A stretch of 64,000 nucleotides of DNA. Source: Paragorgia papillata. Lineage: Eukaryota > Cnidaria > Anthozoa > Scleralcyonacea > Coralliidae. The notes beneath the pieces are model-generated. The model made no database searches and was not told where the DNA came from. It saw only the letters and a program-made list of their open reading frames with translations. Of this stretch, positions 53,761 through 64,000 are shown piece by piece (the first letter of the stretch is position 1; each line of letters starts with the position of its first letter). The position numbers and the translations under genes were made by a program. The stretch spans positions 845,001 through 909,000 of the forward strand of contig JAWNZC010000265.1 of NCBI GenBank assembly GCA_035771165.1, written 5' to 3'.

Positions 53761-55858
53761 GTAGTCATGCAATTACTTATTAGTAACATACATGACACAA
53801 GAGGGCACTCAGAGACTGCATATACCTGCACCAATGAGTTACATGTATTAGAGACGTTCAAGCCTTTAATTCCCACCATGTCAGGAGGACTTCCCAAATG
53901 ACGAGTAAAATTGTCTGACATTAGACAGAATAAAAAATAAAAAGTGCCAAATGTTACTGATGGGAGTGAAAGTGTTAAAAAGAAAACAAGCTGTCCTGCT
54001 AACCAGGCTAGCTCACGTGACTTACACATGTACAGTATGCATGAATAAAATACTTGATTGCACTCATATCAAAATTATACAAAAATATTTGCATAAAATA
54101 AGGATAATGAGCGCAATCAAGCATTTCTTCTACACGAAGAATCTTATGGTCAGATCTTTATTAACCAAAATTGAATGGGTTGGTCCTTGGACTATGATCA
54201 ATCTTTTCACAAACATCATGAAAATCTGTGCAGTATTTTGTGAGACGTCCTAGCGACAGACAAACAAACAAACAAACAAACAAACAAACAAACAAACAAA
54301 CAAGTCAACTGTACTTACAAGTTACAACATTACACATCAATGTCCCGTCCATTCCTCGTATATTTGGTTGCTTAGAAACGATTCGCTCCTTTCACCATTA
54401 CTTCTAAAACTTTACTCATAGCACTAAGAACGTTCTAGTCTTCCTTCAGGTACTTTACTTGACAATATTAAAGATTAATTCGCTTCTAATTTGAACAAAT
54501 CTGCTCCCTCATTAACACTTGACAGGGTCGCAATCCTAGAAAAGCCTGGGGACGAGTTTGTAAAACACCATCCGTCAAAATCCACTGTACGTCGGCTGTC
54601 GTCTGTCTGTCGGTCGGTCAGTCTGTCGGTCAGTCAGTCGGTCGGTCAGTCTGTCTGTCGGTCTGTTTGTCGGTCTGTCTGCTGGTCTGTCTGCCTGTTG
54701 GTCTGTCTGTCTGTCTTGCGACACTGTTTGGGGGAATTTGAACAAAGGCATATCTACTCGTTTGCAAAAGTTCCAAAATTTCGCTGCTTGTATAATAACC
54801 AATCAAGGTTTTGATGTTAGATCGGCAGATATATTAAAAGAACTTAAATGGGATAATCTAATGGTTAATCACTTTATTCGCACAATCTACGAATGCAATC
54901 AAGTTTTTATTATATGGCTGGGTTTGATTTCGGGTCCGTACGCCAAACGACGATGCATGCTGATTGGTTCCTGAGCGGTCGGGATTTTACGATATTGACA
55001 TACCGGTCAATACGCTTTTTTCTCGCTCCTGTAAGGTTGACGGGAAAATTTCTGGGTATCTTAATTCAAATATTCTGAACAATAAAATGTGTTGGAACAT
55101 TACTGCTGGTTTTCTTTAAAGTTGTTTATCTAAAAACACGACAAATAAAAGCCGAACTGGTGCAAAGAAGAAGACGAAAAAGTTAACAGGTAAGGTAAAC
55201 AGCATACTCTGAAAACGAAAACAACGTTCGAAACAAAATAAAATGAAGCAATTCAAGCAATAGCCATATAATAAATTCCTTATTAACCTCGTTTGCTCGC
55301 TCTGTACGGGAAAGTATTTGCCCTCGGTTTTATCGCACAAAGCTCGCTCCTTCGTCGCTCGGTCTGTACGAAAACCTCTTTCCCGTACACTCCTTGCACT
55401 TGGTTAATAATAATAAGTCTTTATTATTCATACATGCATATGTGTAGGTCTGGTAAACTAGCCTGATTAGCAAAATGGCTCGGGTTCCTTATTAACCTGC
55501 CTGAGCCGGCCAAAAACGGCCTCTATCGTTAATCTTTATTCTTTTACTCTGTCGAATGCCAAACGATTTTACTTCCCTCAGACAAACCACGGTTAAGCAA
55601 CAGGTTAACATCCCCTATTAGTAGGGCCTTTACGATGTAGGACGACGACAACGGTTAAAAAGCAACATACATTTTTGTATTAAAAAAGGTCATGACGACT
55701 CACTATTATATTAGATATTTGAAGCTAGTTTAATGATTTTAATAACGCCTCAGTACTGCTAAAATGGTTGTGGAGTCAGTATCGAAGTCAATCTTAAGCA
55801 GCAGGTCTCATTTTTTGGCCGTTGACGTCGTCCTGAAGACGTGAAAATGCTCTAATAA
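53761..55858. other. Noncoding with simple repeats
   Basis: (CAAA)n lies at 54260-54302, and a GTCT/GTCG tetranucleotide array at 54595-54715, which causes the arginine/serine-rich and DRQT-rich frames on both strands. The remainder (54720-55858) shows no recognised gene; a diverged copy of the 132-bp repeat core lies near 55490-55610. Confidence 0.6.
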
Positions 55859-55962
55859 GGGGGCGATTACATGGAGCGGGCTAGCCCGGCAAACCAGAAT
55901 GAGTTTTGAATTGACGTGGATGATTTCAGGCCGAAATTCGCAATTATCAAGTAAATAAGGGG
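55859..55962. repeat. Truncated end of the 43361-43922 element family
   Basis: GGGGGCGATTACATGGAGCG, then GGGCTAGCCCGG and GAATTGACGTGGATGATTTC, match the left 100 bp of the element at 43361-43922 almost perfectly, ending at AATAAGGG. The LINE sequence follows directly. Confidence 0.8.
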
Positions 55963-55965
55963 AAA

Positions 55966-57468
55966 ATGAAAAAACTAAGTGGCATGTCGTCAGCTTCCAG
56001 AGCACAAGATGATGTTATTAAACTACTCCAGCATATAGATGGGTCCTCTAACATATCCAATTTAGCCAACACTATAAACGAAGCTTTCCTCTTTCCAATG
56101 AGTAACTTCTCGCCACTTCCAGCCGACTTCTCCCTTGTTCAAGATGTGCCCCCACCTCCTCCGTTTGTTGTCTCCACCTACTCCGTCTACAGGAAGCTCT
56201 CGTCACTGAAATCCACAAAGGCACAAGGCCCTGATGGCGTACCTGCATGGTTGCTCAAAGAAAACGCCGATCTGCTAATGGAACCTGTTACTAATATTCT
56301 CAACTGTTCCTACCTTGAGACCTGTTTACCGCCTTCTTGGAAAGAAGCTGACATAGTTCCCATCCCAAAGCAAAAGCCGATCAAAGATGTCAACAAACAC
56401 TTGCGCCCTATTTCTCTCACACCGATCTTATCAAAGGTTGCAGAAGAGTTTGTAGTAGAAGAGCATGTCAAGCCTGCCCTAATGAGAAAAATTGGTGACA
56501 ACCAATTTGGGTCACTTCCCAAGTCTTCAACAACGCATGCGCTAATCAGTATGTTACATGCCTGGACAAAATATACAGACGGAAATGGCTCCACCGTTAG
56601 AGTCATTCTATTTGATTACAGGAAGGCCTTTGACTTAATCGACCATTCTATCCTAGCTAGGAAACTAGCGACTTTGGACTTGCCAAGCGGAATTGTGTGT
56701 TGGATTATCGATTTTCTTAAATGTCGTAAGCAAAGGGTCAAGCTTGCACATGACTGTAAGTCAGAATGGAGGGAAATACCAGCAGGTGTCCCTCAGGGGA
56801 CAAAGCTGGGTCCGTGGCTGTTTCTTCTCATGATTGATGACATAGACGTCGCCAACTGCGATCTATGGAAATATGTGGATGATACTACCATGGCCGAGTG
56901 TGTGCCCAAGAAACATACAAGCAAGATCCAGGACGCCGCGACTGATCTGACCACTCAATCTCATGCAAACAAGTTCCAACTGAATGAGTCAAAATGTAAA
57001 GAGCTCCGAATATCTTTTGCCAAATGTGCTCCCAATTTCGCTCCTATTATCGTCAACGGAAAACCAATTGAAGTAGTGTCAAGCGCCAAACTACTGGGTG
57101 TAAATATCTCCAGCAACCCCAAGTGGAACAATCATATATCTGAAATAGTTAAAAAAGTATCGGCTCGTCTATACTTCTTGAGGCAACTAAAAAGGGCAAA
57201 CATCGCAACAAAGGAACTCATCACATTCTACACTACTTGTGTCCGTCCAATCATCGAGTATGCCTGCCCAATTTTTCACAATGGTCTGCCGAAGTATTTA
57301 TCGGATGACCTTGAACGGTTGCAGAAGCGGGCTTTACGAATAATTTTTACTTCCACCAATTATTCCGATGCGCTTGAAGCAAGTAATTTAATACCTCTCT
57401 ATGATCGTAGGGAAGCACTGACAACTACAATCCTGGACAAAATTGTTGGGCCACTTTGCCGATTTTGA
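55966..57468 (+). pseudogene. CR1/L2-like LINE reverse transcriptase, both ends truncated
   Basis: An open frame of 500 codons with a full RT domain: LKSTKAQGPDGVPAWLLKEN (fingers), WKEADIVPIPKQ, LRPISLTPILSKVAEEFV, FDYRKAFDLIDH (catalytic Asp), GVPQGTKLGPWLF, and YVDDTT at 56872-56889 (catalytic pair). It is followed by KCKELRISF, KLLGVNIS and a thumb region with RPIIEYACPIFHNGLP and LERLQKRALRIIF. The endonuclease is missing: the frame starts abruptly after a MITE fragment. The last ~15 codons (from about 57430) are read from the satellite, so the natural C-terminus and 3' UTR are lost. The domain has no internal stop, so the copy is young. Confidence 0.9.
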
Positions 57469-60400
57469 CGATTTTCGCATAGTGTCCCAAGCACTTTTGG
57501 CCAGGATTGTCTGAAAATGACGAATTAAACAAAATCGAAGAAAAAAACAATTTGGCGGCAGCGATTCTGCGCAGTTTGCTCGAAAATGACATAAATACGC
57601 TCCCACATGCATGACCAACAAATTGTTTGTGGGGTATAGAAGGTTTGGTGAATATGTAAATTAAATAGAGCTCTCGTGCGGGTGGTACCGGTGCGGTGGG
57701 AACTCTGCAGAGACTCTGCTCCAGTGATCCCTTCCCCATTGAGGGGGTAAGGGGGAGCAGAGATGGGGGCTCTTTTATTAAACTGTATATATTTTGCAAT
57801 GTTACAAAGTTAAAAAGCTGTGTTTTATTGAAAAATCGTAAACTCGTCATTTTCAGACAATCCTGGACAAAATTGTTGGGCCACTTTGCCGATTTTGACG
57901 ATTTTCGCATAGTGTCCCAAGCACTTTTGGCCAGGATTGTCTGAAAATGACGAATTAAACAAAATCGAAGAAAAAAACAATTTGGCGGCAGCGATTCTGC
58001 GCAGTTTGCTCGAAAATGACATAAATACGCTCCCACATGCATGACCAACAAATTGTTTGTGGGGTATAGAAGGTTTGGTGAATATGTAAATTAAATAGAG
58101 CTCTCGTGCGGGTGGTACCGGTGCGGGTGGGAACTCTGCAGAGACTCTGCTCCAGTGATCCCTTCCCCATTGAGGGGGTAAGGGGGAGCAGAGATGGGGG
58201 CTCTTTTATTAAACTGTATATATTTTGCAATGTTACAAAGTTAAAAAGCTGTGTTTTATTGAAAAATCGTAAACTCGTCATTTTCAGACAATCCTGGACA
58301 AAATTGTTGGGCCACTTTGCCGATTTTGACGATTTTCGCATAGTGTCCCAAGCACTTTTGGCCAGGATTGTCTGAAAATGACGAATTAAACAAAATCGAA
58401 GAAAAAAACAATTTGGCGGCAGCGATTCTGCGCAGTTTGCTCGAAAATGACATAAATACGCTCCCACATGCATGACCAACAAATTGTTTGTGGGGTATAG
58501 AAGGTTTGGTGAATATGTAAATTAAATAGAGCTCTCGTGCGGGTGTGTACCGGTGCGGGTGGGAACTCTGCAGAGACTCTGCTCCAGTGATCCCTTCCCC
58601 ATTGAGGGGGTAAGGGGGAGCAGAGATGGGGCTCTTTTATTAAACTGTATATATTTTGCAATGTTACAAAGTTAAAAAGCTGTGTTTTATTGAAAAATCG
58701 GTAAACTCGTCATTTTCAGACAATCCTGGACAAAATTGTTGGGCCACTTTGCCGATTTTGACGATTTTCGCATAGTGTCCCAAGCACTTTTGGCCAGGAT
58801 TGTCTGAAAATGACGAATTAAACAAAATCGAAGAAAAAAACAATTTGGCGGCAGCGATTCTGCGCAGTTTGCTCGAAAATGACATAAATACGCTCCCACA
58901 TGCATGACCAACAAATTGTTTGTGGGGTATAGAAGGTTTGGTGAATATGTAAATTAAATAGAGCTCTCGTGCGGGTGGTACCGGTGCGGGTGGGAACTCT
59001 GCAGAGACTCTGCTCCAGTGATCCCTTCCCCATTGAGGGGGTAAGGGGGAGCAGAGATGGGGGCTCTTTTATTAAACTGTATATATTTTGCAATGTTACA
59101 AAGTTAAAAAGCTGTGTTTTATTGAAAAATCGTAAACTCGTCATTTTCAGACAATCCTGGACAAAATTGTTGGGCCACTTTGCCGATTTTGACGATTTTC
59201 GCATAGTGTCCCAAGCACTTTTGGCCAGGATTGTCTGAAAATGACGAATTAAACAAAATCGAAGAAAAAAACAATTTGGCGGCAGCGATTCTGCGCAGTT
59301 TGCTCGAAAATGACATAAATACGCTCCCACATGCATGACCAACAAATTGTTTGTGGGGTATAGAAGGTTTGGTGAATATGTAAATTAAATAGAGCTCTCG
59401 TGCGGGTGGTACCGGTGCGGGTGGGAACTCTGCAGAGACTCTGCTCCAGTGATCCCTTCCCCATTGAGGGGGTAAGGGGGAGCAGAGATGGGGGCTCTTT
59501 TATTAAACTGTATATATTTTGCAATGTTACAAAGTTAAAAAGCTGTGTTTTATTGAAAAATCGTAAACTCGTCATTTTCAGACAATCCTGGACAAAATTG
59601 TTGGGCCACTTTGCCGATTTTGACGATTTTCGCATAGTGTCCCAAGCACTTTTGGCCAGATTGTCTGAAAATGACGAATTAAACAAAATCGAAGAAAAAA
59701 ACAATTTGGCGGCAGCGATTCTGCGCAGTTTGCTCGAAAATGACATAAATACGCTCCCACATGCATGACCAACAAATTGTTTGTGGGGTATAGAAGGTTT
59801 GGTGAATATGTAAATTAAATAGAGGCTCTCGTGCGGGTGGTACCGGTGCGGGTGGGAACTCTGCAGAGACTCTGCTCCAGTGATCCCTTCCCCATTGAGG
59901 GGGTAAGGGGGAGCAGAGATGGGGGCTCTTTTATTAAACTGTATATATTTTGCAATGTTACAAAGTTAAAAAGCTGTGTTTTATTGAAAAATCGTAAACT
60001 CGTCATTTTCAGACAATCCTGGACAAAATTGTTGGGCCACTTTGCCGATTTTGACGATTTTCGCATAGTGTCCCAAGCACTTTTGGCCAGGATTGTCTGA
60101 AAATGACGAATTAAACAAAATCGAAGAAAAAAACAATTTGGCGGCAGCGATTTCTGCGCAGTTTGCTCGAAAATGACATAAATACGCTCCCACATGCATG
60201 ACCAACAAATTGTTTGTGGGGTATAGAAGGTTTGGTGAATATGTAAATTAAATAGAGCTCTCGTGCGGGTGGTACCGGTGCGGGTGGGAACTCTGCAGAG
60301 ACTCTGCTCCAGTGATCCCTTCCCCATTGAGGGGGTAAGGGGGAGCAGAGATGGGGGCTCTTTTATTAAACTGTAATATATTTTGCAATGTTACAAAGTT

Positions 60401-63400
60401 AAAAAGCTGTGTTTTATTGAAAAAATCGTAAACTCGTCATTTTCAGACAATCCTGGACAAAATTGTTGGGCCACTTTGCCGATTTTGACGATTTTCGCAT
60501 AGTGTCCCAAGCACTTTTGGCCAGGATTGTCTGAAAATGACGAATTAAACAAAATCGAAGAAAAAAACAATTTGGCGGCAGCGATTCTGCGCAGTTTGCT
60601 CGAAAATGACATAAATACGCTCCCACATGCATGACCAACAAATTGTTTGTGGGGTATAGAAGGTTTGGTGAATATGTAAATTAAATAGAGCTCTCGTGCG
60701 GGTGGTACCGGTGCGGGTGGGAACTCTGCAGAGACTCTGCTCCAGTGATCCCTTCCCCATTGAGGGGGTAAGGGGGAGCAGAGATGGGGGCTCTTTTATT
60801 AAACTGTATATATTTTGCAATGTTACAAAGTTAAAAAGCTGTGTTTTATTGAAAAATCGTAAACTCGTCATTTTCAGACAATCCTGGACAAAATTGTTGG
60901 GCCACTTTGCCGATTTTGACGATTTTCGCATAGTGTCCCAAGCACTTTTGGCCAGGATTGTCTGAAAATGACGAATTAAACAAAATCGAAGAAAAAAACA
61001 ATTTGGCGGCAGCGATTCTGCGCAGTTTGCTCGAAAATGACATAAATACGCTCCCACATGCAATGACCAACAAATTGTTTGTGGGGTATAGAAGGTTTGG
61101 TGAATATGTAAATTAAATAGAGCTCTCGTGCGGGTGGTACCGGTGCGGGTGGGAACTCTGCAGAGACTCTGCTCCAGTGATCCCTTCCCCATTGAGGGGG
61201 TAAGGGGGAGCAGAGATGGGGGCTCTTTTATTAAACTGTATATATTTTGCAATGTTACAAAGTTAAAAAGCTGTGTTTTATTGAAAAATCGTAAACTCGT
61301 CATTTTCAGACAATCCTGGACAAAATTGTTGGGCCACTTTGCCGATTTTGACGATTTTCGCATAGTGTCCCAAGCACTTTTGGCCAGGATTGTCTGAAAA
61401 TGACGAATTAAACAAAATCGAAGAAAAAAACAATTTGGCGGCAGCGATTCTGCGCAGTTTGCTCGAAAATGACATAAATACGCTCCCACATGCATGACCA
61501 ACAAATTGTTTGTGGGGTATAGAAGGTTTGGTGAATATGTAAATTAAATAGAGCTCTCGTGCGGGTGGTACCGGTGCGGGTGGGAACTCTGCAGAGACTC
61601 TGCTCCAGTGATCCCTTCCCCATTGAGGGGGTAAGGGGGAGCAGAGATGGGGGCTCTTTTATTAAACTGTATATATTTTGCAATGTTACAAAGTTAAAAA
61701 GCTGTGTTTTATTGAAAAATCGTAAACTCGTCATTTTCAGACAATCCTGGACAAAATTGTTGGGACACTTTGCCGATTTTGACGATTTTCGCATAGTGTC
61801 CCAAGCACTTTTGGCCAGGATTGTCTGAAAATGACGAATTAAACAAAATCGAAGAAAAAAACAATTTGGCGGCAGCGATTCTGCGCAGTTTGCTCGAAAA
61901 TGACATAAATACGCTCCCACATGCATGACCAACAAATTGTTTGTGGGGTATAGAAGGTTTGGTGAATATGTAAATTAAATAGAGCTCTCGTGCGGGTGGT
62001 ACCGGTGCGGGTGGGAACTCTGCAGAGACTCTGCTCCAGTGATCCCTTCCCCATTGAGGGGGTAAGGGGGAGCAGAGATGGGGGCTCTTTTATTAAACTG
62101 TATATATTTTGCAATGTTACAAAGTTAAAAAGCTGTGTTTTATTGAAAAATCGTAAACTCGTCATTTTCAGACAATCCTGGACAAAATTGTTGGGCCACT
62201 TTGCCGATTTTGACGATTTTCGCATAGTGTCCCAAGCACTTTTGGCCAGGATTGTCTGAAAATGACGAATTAAACAAAATCGACGAAAAAAAACAATTTG
62301 GCGGCAGCGATTCTGCGCAGTTTGCTCGAAAATGACATAAATACGCTCCCACATGCATGACCAACAAATTGTTTGTGGGGTATAGAAGGTTTGGTGAATA
62401 TGTAAATTAAATAGAGCTCTCGTGCGGGTGGTACCGGTGCGGGTGGGAACTCTGCAGAGACTCTGCTCCAGTGATCCCTTCCCCATTGAGGGGGTAAGGG
62501 GGAGCAGAGATGGGGGCTCTTTTATTAAACTGTATATATTTTGCAATGTTACAAAGTTAAAAAGCTGTGTTTTATTGAAAAATCGTAAACTCGTCATTTT
62601 CAGACAATCCTGGACAAAATTGTTGGGCCACTTTGCCGATTTTGACGATTTTCGCATAGTGTCCCAAGCACTTTTGGCCAGGATTGTCTGAAAATGACGA
62701 ATTAAACAAAATCGAAGAAAAAAACAATTTGGCGGCAGCGATTCTGCGCAGTTTGCTCGAAAATGACATAAATACGCTCCCACATGCATGACCAACAAAT
62801 TGTTTGTGGGGTATAGAAGGTTTGGTGAATATGTAAATTAAATAGAGCTCTCGTGCGGGTGGTACCGGTGCGGGTGGGAACTCTGCAGAGACTCTGCTCC
62901 AGTGATCCCTTCCCCATTGAGGGGGTAAGGGGGAGCAGAGATGGGGGCTCTTTTATTAAACTGTATATATTTTGCAATGTTACAAAGTTAAAAAGCTGTG
63001 TTTTATTGAAAAATCGTAAACTCGTCATTTTCAGACAATCCTGGACAAAATTGTTGGGCCACTTTGCCGATTTTGACGATTTTCGCATAGTGTCCCAAGC
63101 ACTTTTGGCCAGGATTGTCTGAAAATGACGAATTAAACAAAATCGAAGAAAAAAACAATTTGGCGGCAGCGATTCTGCGCAGTTTGCTCGAAAATGACAT
63201 AAATACGCTCCCACATGCATGACCAACAAATTGTTTGTGGGGTATAGAAGGTTTGGTGAATATGTAAATTAAATAGAGCTCTCGTGCGGGTGGTACCGGT
63301 GCGGGTGGGAACTCTGCAGAGACTCTGCTCCAGTGATCCCTTCCCCATTGGTGGGTAAGGGGGAGCAGAGATGGGGGCTCTTTTATTAAACTGTATATAT

Positions 63401-64000
63401 TTTGCAATGTTACAAAGTTAAAAAAGCTGTGGTTTTATTGAAAAATCGTAAACTCGTCATTTTCAGACAATCCTGGACAAAATTGTTGGGCCACTTGCCG
63501 ATTTTGACGATTTTCGCATAGTGTCCCAAGCACTTTTGGCCAGGATGTCTGAAAATGACGAATTAAACAGTTCAAATTAAATAACATGCATGACCAACAA
63601 ATTGGGGCTCGTATTTCAGTGCGGCGCAGTTTTGCTCGAAAATTGACTAAATTAACTCGCATTTTCAGACAATGCCTGGACCAACAAATGTTTTGTGGGG
63701 AATAGATTTTGCATAGTGTCCCAAGCACTTTTGGCCAGGATTGTCTGAAAAATGACGAATTAAACAAAATCGAAGAAAAAAACAATTTGGCGGCAGCGAT
63801 TCTGCGCAGTTGGCATCATGACATAAATTCGCTCCCACAAGGTTTGGTGAATATGTAAATTAAATAGAGCTCTCGTGCGGGGTACCGGTGCGGGTGGGAA
63901 CTCTGCAGAGACTCTGCTCCAGATCCCTTCCCCATTGAGGGGGTAAGGGGGAGCAGAGATGGGGGCTCTTTTATTAAACTGTATATATTTTGCAATGTTA
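57430..64000. repeat. 431-bp satellite array, continues past the window
   Basis: About 15 tandem copies at a 431-432-bp spacing (for example 57955, 58386, 58818, 59249, and on to 62853). Each unit has a perfect 22-bp inverted repeat (57845-57866 with 57931-57952, 64-base loop) and a second imperfect fold in CTCTGCTCC... GGAGCAGAG. Copies are nearly identical; most private differences are one-base indels. A disordered unit occupies 63540-63840. The 65-319-codon frames on both strands are by-products of the period; none resembles a protein. Confidence 0.97.

Noticed and set aside
54491..54814. 107-codon VSLSVSQSVGQSV-rich frame and its DRQTD-rich antisense
   Set aside because: Produced by the GTCT/GTCG tetranucleotide array.
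57700..63800. Many 65-319-codon frames on both strands
   Set aside because: They repeat every 431 bp with the satellite and vary in length only with one-base indels; not genes.

Overview
The window looks like repeat-rich chromosomal DNA of a marine invertebrate, most likely a cnidarian. I infer this from the mix of element types: Penelope-like and CR1/L2-like retroelements, DIRS/Crypton-class tyrosine recombinases, hAT- and Mutator-like inverted-repeat elements, large satellites and a Polinton/adintovirus-like element. The species cannot be told from sequence alone. I see almost no host genes: one possible first exon at 6908-7004 is the best candidate. Nearly all else is mobile or tandemly repeated DNA.

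Layout. 1-6.1 kb: broken Penelope-like pieces in opposite orientations, a 0.67-kb foldback, a LINE interrupted by a repeat that itself holds a solo LTR, and two tRNA-derived SINEs. 6.9-18.8 kb: a flank present twice (6960-8355 and 14436-15828) and four head-to-tail units of a tyrosine-recombinase element, joined at ATTA and built from hairpin-rich repeats. The whole cluster sits inside the left end of a hAT-like element (15802-22879, 8-bp duplication GGTTGGAT). 23-25 kb: small inverted-repeat elements.

25004-38421: a 13.4-kb Polinton/adintovirus-like element with ~384-bp terminal inverted repeats and a perfect 6-bp duplication, CACCCC. It carries a protein-primed family B DNA polymerase, a packaging ATPase, a probable double-jelly-roll major capsid protein, a probable minor capsid protein, several small membrane or basic proteins, a LamG-like protein and a possible primase-type PriCT protein. 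Two promoter-like motifs split the genes by role. TATAATAAARGA lies 1-15 bases before the replication/regulatory genes, and AATAAATG overlaps the start codon of the virion genes, much like the poxvirus late element TAAATG. Perfect hairpins lie just past several stop codons. Many genes are broken by single-base indels. No integrase or protease gene was found.

38.4-48.6 kb: a paralogous empty site of the solo LTR, a 1.85-kb 15-bp satellite with 630-bp higher-order periodicity, several inverted-repeat elements with clean target duplications, and a 1.1-kb minisatellite of ~20-bp units. 48.6-52.6 kb: a LINE split by a 3.3-kb hAT-like element (TSD TCATACAA), which contains a second 2.6-kb element (TSD TTAAGG). 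53-57.4 kb: short tandem arrays, then a LINE reverse transcriptase on the + strand. 57.4 kb to the end: a homogeneous 431-bp satellite that runs off the window.
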